From assembly GCA_035455185.1 (NCBI GenBank), contig DATIFQ010000285.1, positions 1 through 22,663 on the forward strand: DNA of 22,663 bases. Direction: 5' to 3'. Positions 15,785-22,663 of the stretch are shown here, one piece after another (the stretch's first letter is position 1; each line of letters opens with the position of its first letter). The notes below the pieces were generated by a model. It searched no databases, was not told the DNA's origin, and saw only the letters and a program-made list of their open reading frames with translations. Origin of the DNA: JAEHDI01 sp035455185 (GTDB lineage Bacteria; Acidobacteriota; Terriglobia; Bryobacterales; Bryobacteraceae). A program made the translations under genes and the position numbers.

Positions 15785-15817
15785 GAAAACCGGGGACTCT
15801 CCGGGGTGATTTTGTAG
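15773..15817 (+). other. Mirrored mini-ORF of 14 codons opposite the ManD-like gene
   Basis: GGAGG at 15764-15768 and ATG at 15773 use the same spacing as the ManD start on the other strand. The peptide would be MLRQENRGLSGVIL. It shares MLR with the Tat leader of the ManD-like protein. It may be a leader peptide, or only a by-product of the inverted duplication; translation cannot be judged. Confidence 0.15.
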
Positions 15818-15867
15818 GTTCAGTCGTATTGGAACGGAACGCAGGCGTGTCCCCAGGTCTTTGGGAA

Positions 15868-17715
15868 TCAGAAGGCCTGCGGAGTGGGCGGGGCCGGAGG
15901 GGTGGCAGGCGCTGCCGGGGCCCGCGGAGGGGCGGACGGCGGCGTTGTGCGGGCCGGCGGCGCGGCTGGAGGTGGCGGAGTGGCGGGGCGGTCACGTTCA
16001 AACTGGCGCTCGAGCTCGCGTCCCTGCTCCTCCAGTTCCTTCTCCATCTCCTGCATTTTGCTCTCAAACTTGCGCATCTGTTCCTCGGACGGCTTGATGG
16101 TCAGCTCGATGGCGTGGATCTGCTCCTCCAGGGCTTTCACTTCCTTCTCCACCACGCGTTCGATCTCGGCTTCGTTGCGCTTCATTTCCTGCTCGAGCTT
16201 GCGGATCATTTCCTCATTCGGCTTCGAGGCTGCTTGTTCCGCCGCCATCTTCTTCGCCAGCTCCGCGATCTCACGGGTGTGCGGCTTGATCGAAGCCTCC
16301 ACCTTCTGCTTGATCTGCTCGGACAGCTTGCGGATTTCGTCCGTCTTCGGCTTGATGCTCGCCTCGACTTCCTTGCGCATCTCTTCGGCCAGCTTCTGCA
16401 TCTCCTCCTGCTTCGGGCGCATGCGCTCGGCGATCTGGCGGGCCTGCTCGGAGGCGCGCTGGGCCTGCTCGGCGATGCGCCGGGCCTGTTCGGGCGTAAG
16501 GGGCGGCTCGGAGGCAGGGGCGGGCTCCGCCGCGGGAGCGGGGGGAGCCGGCGGCGTGGGCGGCGCCTGACCCGAGGGAGCCCGAGGCGCGCGAGGAGCG
16601 ACCGGTGCGGCGGCAACCACCGGAGCGGCGGGGGCTGCGGGGGCGGCAGGCGCCACGACGGGCGCCGGCGGGTCGTCGACGGTGATGACGGGCGCCATCT
16701 TCGCGGCAACCACGGAAGCCGCCAGACAAATGAGCAACACTCCGGCGAAGACCGCCTTCGACCAGCCGGGCTTCGCATTGTGTCTTCGATTTAGTAACAT
16801 TTCGACTCTCCTGATGATTTGCTTGCGGTCGCTCGCGGAACCCAGGGCGGGAGCCGGGTGGGGGGTGAGCGACGCGTATTCAGCCAGCCGGACCAGACAC
16901 GCAGCATAAGGACGCGCGGAGCCGGAAACCGCGACGACCCAGTCGTCGCAGGCGATTTCGCGTTCGAGGTTGAGGCGGTTGCCGATCCAACGGACACCGG
17001 GGTGGAAGAACAAGGCCGTCTCGGCGATCCGCTGGAAGAGATTGGCCCAATCATCGCAACGCCGGATATGTGCGAGCTCGTGGAGGCAGATGCGAAACTT
17101 TTCTTCCGCGGTCAGGCGCGGCACCAAAGACTCCGGAAACAGGATGGCTGGCCGCGTCAGGCCGGCCAGCATCGGCAGGGGTGCCTCGGAGGAACCGCGG
17201 ACATCGAAGGCGCGGCGCGTGAAGCAGGCGGCGAACCACTTCGACCAACGTCCCGTGTCGGGATCGTCAAGCGGCTTCGAGTTGTTCTTGAGGCGGGCCA
17301 TGCCCAGATAGCTGCGCAGCAGCCTCACGCCCAGCAACAGCGCGACGACAACCCAGCCGGCAAGCAGCAACACGGCGGCAGCAGCGGGAAGCGAAAGATC
17401 GGGAGGACTCCAGACGCTCGCGGATGCGCCTTCCGGCGGGGCCGACGATGACGAGACCAGCTCGGGGGTGATGCGCGCCGGCGGCGCCTCAATGGCAACG
17501 GCCGGTGCGGACGGAGCGGGCCACATCGACACGGCAACATGAACCGCCGGCAAAGACAGGACCGCAACAAGACAGGCGTACCAGGCCGCGTAACGCATCG
17601 CCGCGCTGCACGGCAGGAAACGGAGCAGCAGCCATAACAGCGCCGTCAGCAGAATGCCCTGCCAGAGCCCGTTGAGAGTTGCCTCAATCAGAAGTCCGGC
17701 CAACGTATCGAACAT
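15868..17715 (-). CDS. M56 (BlaR1/MecR1-type) membrane metallopeptidase with a long C-terminal coiled-coil region
   Basis: A 615-residue protein. Hydrophobic segments at about 8-33, 43-64, 110-133 and 321-338 match the BlaR1 membrane topology. The M56 catalytic site is CLHELAHIRRCDDW (210-223, HExxH), with the downstream NLEREIACDDWVV (249-261) giving the third zinc ligand. In BlaR1 the part after the last helix is a penicillin-binding sensor. Here it is an Ala/Pro-rich stretch (about 348-405), a charged heptad-rich region (about 407-575) with the repeated phrase EASIKP (451-456 and 473-478, with ELTIKP at 537-542), and an Ala/Pro tail. By analogy it would cleave or trigger cleavage of the neighbouring BlaI-type repressor on receiving a signal. 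The ligand is unknown. It starts 1 nt after the repressor stop codon, implying coupled translation. Confidence 0.92.
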   Translation of the reverse strand: MFDTLAGLLIEATLNGLWQGILLTALLWLLLRFLPCSAAMRYAAWYACLVAVLSLPAVHVAVSMWPAPSAPAVAIEAPPARITPELVSSSSAPPEGASASVWSPPDLSLPAAAAVLLLAGWVVVALLLGVRLLRSYLGMARLKNNSKPLDDPDTGRWSKWFAACFTRRAFDVRGSSEAPLPMLAGLTRPAILFPESLVPRLTAEEKFRICLHELAHIRRCDDWANLFQRIAETALFFHPGVRWIGNRLNLEREIACDDWVVAVSGSARPYAACLVRLAEYASLTPHPAPALGSASDRKQIIRRVEMLLNRRHNAKPGWSKAVFAGVLLICLAASVVAAKMAPVITVDDPPAPVVAPAAPAAPAAPVVAAAPVAPRAPRAPSGQAPPTPPAPPAPAAEPAPASEPPLTPEQARRIAEQAQRASEQARQIAERMRPKQEEMQKLAEEMRKEVEASIKPKTDEIRKLSEQIKQKVEASIKPHTREIAELAKKMAAEQAASKPNEEMIRKLEQEMKRNEAEIERVVEKEVKALEEQIHAIELTIKPSEEQMRKFESKMQEMEKELEEQGRELERQFERDRPATPPPPAAPPARTTPPSAPPRAPAAPATPPAPPTPQAF

Positions 17716-17716
17716 T

Positions 17717-18094
17717 TCAGTCGCCTTCCTCGATCATTTCCCGCAAGCGCTGCAGCTCCTCGGGATCGAGCTTCTCGTGCTCAAGGATATTGACGAGCAG
17801 GAGTGCCGGATCGTCCTGAAAGAAACGGCTCAAAATGTAGCGGACGGCCCCGCGCCGGACTTCAGTGCGGTCGATGACCGGGCGGTAGACGAAGGCGCGG
17901 CCGCGGCGGCCATGGCGTACGTAGCCCTTCTCCTCGAGGATTCGGAGGGTGGTCAGTACTGTGCTGTAGGCGAGCTGGGGTCGCATAGGCAGCGCCCCGG
18001 CGACCTCGCCGACGGTGGCAGCGCCCTTCTCCCAAAGCACGTCCATCAGGCGGAGCTCGGCGTCGGTGAGTGTCGGCGATTTCTTTCTGGCCAT
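17717..18094 (-). CDS. BlaI/MecI-family winged-helix repressor
   Basis: A 125-residue protein. LTDAELRLMDVLWEKGAATV (9-28), LAYSTVLTTLRILEEKGYV (41-59) and GRAFVYRPVIDR (65-76) are the winged helix of the BlaI/MecI family, and the C-terminal helices mediate dimerisation. BlaI-type repressors bind AT-rich dyads and are inactivated by cleavage triggered by a partner M56 protease, which is the next gene here. Two candidate operators (18115-18133 and 18169-18187) flank its own promoter, so it is probably autoregulated and may also control the divergent barrel gene. No strong Shine-Dalgarno precedes the ATG. Function in beta-lactam resistance is not implied: many Acidobacteriota carry several such pairs. 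Confidence 0.95.
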   Translation of the reverse strand: MARKKSPTLTDAELRLMDVLWEKGAATVGEVAGALPMRPQLAYSTVLTTLRILEEKGYVRHGRRGRAFVYRPVIDRTEVRRGAVRYILSRFFQDDPALLLVNILEHEKLDPEELQRLREMIEEGD

Positions 18095-18114
18095 GGGCGA
18101 ATACCGCTCTCAGC

Positions 18115-18133
18115 AACTAAGGAATTAATAGTT
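18115..18133. promoter_or_regulatory. Candidate BlaI-type operator 1
   Basis: AACTAAGGAATTAATAGTT has inverted half-sites AACTA and TAGTT around a 9-bp centre. It lies just downstream of the repressor promoter's -10 box, where bound protein would block transcription. It is 17/19 identical to operator 2, and the two begin 54 bp apart, about five helical turns. Confidence 0.65.
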
Positions 18134-18141
18134 CCAACCTA

Positions 18142-18170
18142 ACAATACGGCAATTCCTGCTGCTTGTCAA
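18142..18170 (-). promoter_or_regulatory. Promoter of the BlaI/M56 operon
   Basis: TTGACA (18170-18165), a 17-nt spacer and TATTGT (18147-18142) on the minus strand: a perfect -35 box and a 4/6 -10 box at ideal spacing. Operator 2 overlaps the -35 by 2 bp, and operator 1 begins about 8 bp after the -10. Confidence 0.7.
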
Positions 18171-18187
18171 CTAAATAATTAATAGTT
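18169..18187. promoter_or_regulatory. Candidate BlaI-type operator 2
   Basis: AACTAAATAATTAATAGTT, the same half-sites and spacing as operator 1. It overlaps the -35 box of the repressor promoter and lies 20 bp upstream of the divergent barrel gene start, so it is well placed to affect both directions. Confidence 0.65.
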
Positions 18188-18207
18188 CGCACGGGGTAGA
18201 ATGAGCA

Positions 18208-20787
18208 TTGCCTCACGCCGCCAAAGCCCTTCTTTTGTTGTGCGCCCTCTGCCCGGCGTTCGCGCAGAAGCCGGAGCAGCCCGCAAAAACCCGGCGGACG
18301 GACCTCAACCTGCTCGGCCAGACCGACGTCGACGCCGGCGAGAGCCGCCGCAATGAGAACATCCAGTTCAACCTCGTAGATAACAACGCATTGAAGGAGC
18401 TGAATGTTCGATTGGGAACGACGGCGACGATCATCGACGAGTTCCGGCCGTCGCGAAGCTACTTCGGGTCGGAGTTCGGCAACGCGCCGACGCCCGTCCT
18501 GCACCTGCCCGCGGCGGGACGTTCCCCGATGCACGGAAACGGGTACTTTTCGCACCTGAACAGCGTGTTCAGCGCGAGGTCCTTCTTCCAGGCGGGCGAC
18601 GTGAAGCCGGCGCGGGAGAACGACTATGGGCTTCAGCTCGGGGCGCCGCTCTGGCGGGGCTCGCACCTGTTTCTCGGCGGGAGCCAGCAGAAGCTGCGAG
18701 GGAGCGTGAACGGCAATGTGCTGGTCCCGCGCTCGGACGAGAGGACGCCGCTGGCGACGGACCCGGCGGTGCGAAGCATCATCGAGCGATATCTCGCCGC
18801 CTACCCCACGGAACTGCCGAACCGCACGGACGTCAACGAGCGGGCACTGAACACGAACGCCCCGCAGGTGATCGATAACGACAACGCCGAGGCGCGACTC
18901 GACCAGCAGATCGCGACGAACGACAGGCTGGCGATCCGCTACGTGTTCCTTTCGCAGACCGTCGATGCATTCCAGCTTGTGAAGGGCCAAAATCCGGATA
19001 CGCGGACGCTCGCGCACACCGCCCGTGCCACCTGGAGCCGGCGCTGGAGCGCTGCGACCAGCACGGACTTTTCGGCTGGGTTCGACCGCGTTCACTCGCT
19101 CCTTGTGCCGGAGCCGAATGCCGTGGGGCCGATGATCTCGATCAGCGGGCTCCAAACGCTGGGGCCGTTGGCGACGATTCCGATCGACCGCGTGCAGAAC
19201 CTGTTCCGCTACGCGGGCGACGCGATGTCGGTGCGCGGCAACCATACGTGGACGGCAGGGTTCGGAGTGCTGCGGAGGCAACTCAACGGCGTCGAGACCG
19301 ACGTACACCGGGGCTTCTTCTCGTTCACTCCGGACTTCGGGCGGGACGCCATCACGAACTTCCGGATGGGCATCCCGACGCAGCATTTGCGCTCGATCGG
19401 CGACGTCCACAGGGGGTTCCGGAACTGGGATCTACAGTTCCACGCGGGCGACCGCTGGCGGGCGACGAAGAATCTCACGCTGACGCTTGGACTCCGCTAC
19501 AACCCGGTGACCACTCCGGTCGAGGTGAATCGCCTGAACACGATTCCCTACCCCTGCGACTGTAATAACCTGGCGCCTCAGTTCGGGCTGGCGTGGCGGC
19601 TGCCGCGATGGTGGGGTATAGTGCGGTCCGGTTACGGGCTGCACTTCGGAGAGATTTTCCCGGTGACGTTTCAGCAGGTGCGGCTCAGTCCGCCCGGTAA
19701 CTACAAGATCGTGGTTCCGCACCCGAGCCTGACGGATCCGCTTGCGCCCTACTACGCGGGCGGCGATCCGAACATCGTGCCGACGACGTACCTTCTCGAC
19801 GACAATCTGCGGACGCCGTATTCGCACCAGTACAACTTCAGTTGGGAGCCGGTGCTGCCGGGCGATTGGAAGCTCCAGCTCGGATACGTGGGAAGCCGTT
19901 CGCACAAGCTGCTGATCATGTGGTACGAGAACCGGGCGCGGCTGGTGGACGGCATGGAGCCGACCACGGGCAACATCAACCTGCGGCGGCAGAATCCGCA
20001 CTTCGCGGAGATACGCAGGGTGCTGAACGGCTCGCGCGGGTACTTCGACGCCGCCCGCGTGTCGCTGGTACTGCCGCGCTGGCGTGGTCTGTCGATCGAC
20101 GCGGCCTACTGGTTCAGCAAGGCGATCGACCTGGGAAGCAGCTACACGAACACGGCGTACGACGAAGACTCCCGGTTGTCCCGCAGCCAGACCGAGAATC
20201 TGACGCACGAGGACATGAAGGGGCCCAGCCCTTTCGACCAGCCCCACGCCTTCCTGTGGCGGGCCGCCTATGAGATCCCGAAAGCTTCCGGGTGGCCGCG
20301 CAGGGTGCGGGGTGCGATGGGGGGCTGGACGATCTCGGCGGTGACATTGCTGAAGAAGGGCACCCCGTTCACGGTGGCTTCAGGGAGCGACGCGCCGGGC
20401 TTCGGCAACGTAGACGGGAACGGCGGAGACCGCCCGAACCTGCTCGACCCGGCGGTGCTGGGGAGGACGATCGGAGACCCGGACACGTCACGCGACCTGC
20501 TGCCGCGATCGGCGTTCGCTTACATCCGGCCGGAAGAACAGCGAGGCAACCTGGGGCGGAATACGTTCCGGAAGGGTGGCATCGCCAATGTCAACGCGGC
20601 GATTTCGCGGACGTGGCCGCTCCGCGGCGACAAGCAGATTCTGTTCGGAGCCGAGTCGATCAACTTCTTCAACACGCCGCAGTTCGCACCTCCGGGTTTC
20701 GAAATGACCTCGGGGAATTTCGGCCAGATCACCAACACGTTAAACGACGGCCGTACGTTCCGGTTTCTGTTGCGTTTCGGGTTTTGA
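18208..20787 (+). CDS. TonB-dependent receptor-like outer-membrane beta-barrel protein
   Basis: An 859-residue protein. The signal peptide AAKALLLLCALCPAFA is followed by Q and then a short linker. The body has the alternating short hydrophobic strands and aromatic-rich turns of the Acidobacteriota TonB-receptor/Oar-like barrels (for example LTLTLGLRYNPV, WKLQLGYVGSRSHKLL, LSIDAAYWFSKAID), and it ends FRFLLRFGF, a terminal Phe strand that fits outer-membrane insertion. The usual N-terminal carboxypeptidase-regulatory (CnaB-like) domain is absent, and no TonB box is clear; relatives often exceed 1000 residues. The start is TTG at 18208: an in-frame stop at 18202 excludes anything earlier, and the nearby ATG at 18201 is out of frame. 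It probably imports or anchors oligosaccharide-type substrates for the next gene's hydrolase. Confidence 0.85.
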   Translation: MPHAAKALLLLCALCPAFAQKPEQPAKTRRTDLNLLGQTDVDAGESRRNENIQFNLVDNNALKELNVRLGTTATIIDEFRPSRSYFGSEFGNAPTPVLHLPAAGRSPMHGNGYFSHLNSVFSARSFFQAGDVKPARENDYGLQLGAPLWRGSHLFLGGSQQKLRGSVNGNVLVPRSDERTPLATDPAVRSIIERYLAAYPTELPNRTDVNERALNTNAPQVIDNDNAEARLDQQIATNDRLAIRYVFLSQTVDAFQLVKGQNPDTRTLAHTARATWSRRWSAATSTDFSAGFDRVHSLLVPEPNAVGPMISISGLQTLGPLATIPIDRVQNLFRYAGDAMSVRGNHTWTAGFGVLRRQLNGVETDVHRGFFSFTPDFGRDAITNFRMGIPTQHLRSIGDVHRGFRNWDLQFHAGDRWRATKNLTLTLGLRYNPVTTPVEVNRLNTIPYPCDCNNLAPQFGLAWRLPRWWGIVRSGYGLHFGEIFPVTFQQVRLSPPGNYKIVVPHPSLTDPLAPYYAGGDPNIVPTTYLLDDNLRTPYSHQYNFSWEPVLPGDWKLQLGYVGSRSHKLLIMWYENRARLVDGMEPTTGNINLRRQNPHFAEIRRVLNGSRGYFDAARVSLVLPRWRGLSIDAAYWFSKAIDLGSSYTNTAYDEDSRLSRSQTENLTHEDMKGPSPFDQPHAFLWRAAYEIPKASGWPRRVRGAMGGWTISAVTLLKKGTPFTVASGSDAPGFGNVDGNGGDRPNLLDPAVLGRTIGDPDTSRDLLPRSAFAYIRPEEQRGNLGRNTFRKGGIANVNAAISRTWPLRGDKQILFGAESINFFNTPQFAPPGFEMTSGNFGQITNTLNDGRTFRFLLRFGF

Positions 20788-20806
20788 GGTTACTGGGGTT
20801 TATGAC

Positions 20807-22663
20807 ATGAAGAGATTACTCGCCATTTCCAGCTTACTGATTGTGCCCTTGGGAGCGCAGAACCAGGAGTTTCAGGCTCTTCAGGGCCATTTCGACCGCG
20901 CGATCAGCGCGCGGTTCGACAACCTGTTCCGGGGAATCGGGAGCGTGAAACAGTGGGAGGAGCGCAAACAGCAGACCCGTAGCGCCCTCACCAGAATGCT
21001 GTGGCACGACCGGCAGTGGCCCGAAAGCCCGCCGCGCGCGACCCTCACCCGCCGCGAAGAATACCGCGACTACACGGTCGAGAACTTGGTTCTCGAGACC
21101 GCCCCCAAACTCTACTCGACGTCCAACCTTTACTTGCCTCGAACGGGCCGGAAGCCGTTCCCGGTCATCCTCTACCAGTGCGGCCACGCGAATAAGCACT
21201 ACTTCACCCGGCACGGTGCGTGGTTCGCCAGCCATGGCATCGCGGTGATGGTCATGGACAACATCGAGATGGGCGAGATTGAGTTCACCCACCATGGCGT
21301 CTATTCCAATGCCTGGTTCCACTGGTACAGCCGGGGCTTCTCGCCGCTGGCGGTCGAACTACTGAACGCGAAGCGGACGCTCGACTACCTGTGCAGCCGC
21401 GGCGACATCGACAGCCGCCGGATCGGCGCCACCGGCAGGTCGGGCGGGGGAATGACGACATTCTTCCTGGCGGCTATCGACGAAAGGGTGAAGGCTTCCG
21501 CGCCTGTCTCCGGGACTTTATCGACGCTGGGCTGGGTGAAGCAGCGGCTTACCTTCGCACACTGCGACTGCCAGAACCCGGTGAACAGCTACGGCCTCAC
21601 CTATTCCGAGATCGGCGCCCTGACAGCGCCGAGGGCGCAGCTTCTGTGCAACGCCGATGCCGACCGGGGTTTTCCGATGGATGCCTTCAACGAGATGGCC
21701 GGAAAGATGAACGAGATCTACCGGCTGTACAACGCCGAGGGAGCGCTCCGGACATCGGTGACCCCCGGAGGGCACTCCGATACGGAGGTGATCCGATTAC
21801 CGGTCTACTCGTTCTTCCTCAAAGAGCTCCTCGGTATCGACAGCCCGGTGACCGCCGAGGGCCCGGTGGATGAGCCGCCCAAAGAACAACTGGTCTGTTT
21901 CCGGGACGGGATTCCGACCGACGACGTGCTCACCCGGATCGACGAGGAGCTGGTCCCGGTCTATTCCTACTCCCTGACCCCGATGTCGGCCGCGGCCCGA
22001 GCGAAACGAATCAAGGAGCTCACCGGCCGGTTGCGGAATGAAGTGTTCCGCTACTTCCCGTCGGAGAAAACGCCGCTCGAACCCGCGTGGAGCGAGCAGA
22101 GTACCGTCCAGGGCCGGACGATCCGGAAGGTGACGTTCCCGTCGTTTGACGGCCTGCGCGTCAAGGCGGTGTATTCCCTTCCCTCGAAAGCGTCTGGGAG
22201 CGGTAAGCTGCCGGGCTTGCTGATCGTGGACCATCGCAGAGGGATTCCGGTGTGGGGCAACGAGCAACCGCTCGAGCGCAACCACTGGGGAGACCGGGCG
22301 GTGCTGATTGTCGAGACCATCGACCGGGGAAGCCGTGCCCTCGAGCAGAACCTCCGGAGCTTCGCCGATGACGACCCGGTGCACCACATGAAGCGCCAGG
22401 CGATGGTGATGGGCACGACGCTCGAATCGATGCAGGTTTACGAGATTCTCCGGTCGCTCGAGTTTCTGAGGTCCCAACCGGAAGTGGATGCGTCGAAGAT
22501 CACGATTGCCGGCAAGGGAGAGACCGGAGTGAACGGATTGTACGCGGCACTGCTCGATGGAAACGTGGAGCGGGTGGAACTGACGTCACCGCCGCCGTCC
22601 CACAGGCAGGGGCCGCATTATCTTGGAATCCTGCGCTACACGGACATTCCGGAGGTGGTGGCG
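20807..22663 (+). CDS. Two-domain alpha/beta hydrolase, acetyl xylan esterase-like (gene continues past the right edge)
   Basis: 619 codons are in the window with no stop. A signal peptide (MKRLLAISSLLIVPLGAQ) starts the protein. Domain 1 (about 90-360) has PVILYQCGHANKHYF (119-133), the elbow RIGATGRSGGGMTTFFL (205-221, Ser212 nucleophile), an acid candidate in LCNADADRGF and a His in TPGGHSDTE. Domain 2 (from about 430) has LPGLLIVDHRRG and AVLIVETIDRG, but its elbow reads ITIAGKGETGVNG, without the catalytic serine. The plan matches the hydrolase at 11728-13848, although this one has a Sec rather than a Tat signal. The start is 19 nt after the barrel gene, so the two are probably co-transcribed, with GGGG about 8 nt upstream. 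The family is glycan deacylase-like; the substrate is unknown. Confidence 0.88.
   Translation, partial: MKRLLAISSLLIVPLGAQNQEFQALQGHFDRAISARFDNLFRGIGSVKQWEERKQQTRSALTRMLWHDRQWPESPPRATLTRREEYRDYTVENLVLETAPKLYSTSNLYLPRTGRKPFPVILYQCGHANKHYFTRHGAWFASHGIAVMVMDNIEMGEIEFTHHGVYSNAWFHWYSRGFSPLAVELLNAKRTLDYLCSRGDIDSRRIGATGRSGGGMTTFFLAAIDERVKASAPVSGTLSTLGWVKQRLTFAHCDCQNPVNSYGLTYSEIGALTAPRAQLLCNADADRGFPMDAFNEMAGKMNEIYRLYNAEGALRTSVTPGGHSDTEVIRLPVYSFFLKELLGIDSPVTAEGPVDEPPKEQLVCFRDGIPTDDVLTRIDEELVPVYSYSLTPMSAAARAKRIKELTGRLRNEVFRYFPSEKTPLEPAWSEQSTVQGRTIRKVTFPSFDGLRVKAVYSLPSKASGSGKLPGLLIVDHRRGIPVWGNEQPLERNHWGDRAVLIVETIDRGSRALEQNLRSFADDDPVHHMKRQAMVMGTTLESMQVYEILRSLEFLRSQPEVDASKITIAGKGETGVNGLYAALLDGNVERVELTSPPPSHRQGPHYLGILRYTDIPEVVA

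Noticed and set aside
16500..16680. Repetitive GC-rich triplets in the M56 gene, considered as a DNA repeat array
   Set aside because: They encode the Ala/Pro-rich linker; units are irregular and in frame, so this is protein low complexity, not CRISPR or a satellite.
15664..16794. Plus-strand frame rich in Leu and His opposite the M56 gene
   Set aside because: Its apparent Leu/His/Phe repeats are the reverse reading of the Glu/Lys/Met coiled coil, not a membrane protein.
18197..18202. TAGAAT as a -10 box for the barrel gene
   Set aside because: It would put the transcript start at or after the TTG codon, and no -35 lies at the right distance; the barrel promoter remains unresolved.
18139..19410. 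Minus-strand frame opposite the barrel gene, reaching the BlaI operators
   Set aside because: Arg/Val-rich antisense shadow; no motif, and it would run from the barrel gene across the regulatory gap.

Overview
The window reads as a high-GC Acidobacteriota chromosome, most like the Solibacter/Bryobacter branch. This is inferred from gene content, not from a marker gene: sulfatases, a DUF362 protein, a SelA-related PLP enzyme, a ManD/RspA-type dehydratase, BlaI/M56 regulator pairs, a large TonB-receptor-like outer-membrane barrel, and many twin-arginine (Tat) N-termini. No rRNA, tRNA, CRISPR array or intact mobile element was seen. Both window edges cut a gene.

Layout. (1) 1-2351, minus strand: a likely operon of a TIM-barrel sugar isomerase/epimerase-like protein, a DUF362 protein and a sulfatase that runs off the left edge. 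(2) 2489-3979, plus: a complete cysteine-type sulfatase, divergent from that operon. (3) 4094-4713: a broken serine recombinase (resolvase). (4) 4697-6214, plus: a Tat-exported aldo/keto reductase with a C-terminal fibronectin-III-like tail, followed by about 300 bp holding a coding-like fragment on the minus strand. (5) 6525-10219, plus: a secreted protein with three RidA domains, a SelA-related PLP enzyme and a secreted metallo-beta-lactamase-fold protein. (6) 10310-15739, minus: an exported aldose-1-epimerase-like protein, a gene fragment, a two-domain alpha/beta hydrolase, a DUF421 membrane protein and a Tat-exported ManD-like enolase-superfamily enzyme with a strong promoter inside a large inverted repeat. 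(7) 15868-18094, minus: a BlaI-type repressor and an M56/BlaR1-type membrane metallopeptidase whose C-terminus is a long coiled coil. (8) 18208-22663, plus: a TonB-receptor-like barrel and a second two-domain alpha/beta hydrolase cut by the right edge.

How the parts may work together. Most enzymes carry Tat or Sec signals and belong to carbohydrate families (sulfatase, mutarotase, sugar-acid dehydratase, esterase-like hydrolase, oxidoreductase), so the region looks like an envelope-located glycan or sugar-acid utilisation set. The clearest regulatory unit is the BlaI/M56 pair. Two near-identical 19-bp dyads lie in the gap it shares with the divergent barrel/hydrolase operon and flank a good promoter for the repressor gene. 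The simplest reading is that the repressor controls itself and the uptake/hydrolase genes, with the coiled-coil M56 protease as the signal receiver. The triple-RidA plus SelA-related pair is a second suggestive link, because RidA proteins clear reactive enamines released by PLP enzymes.
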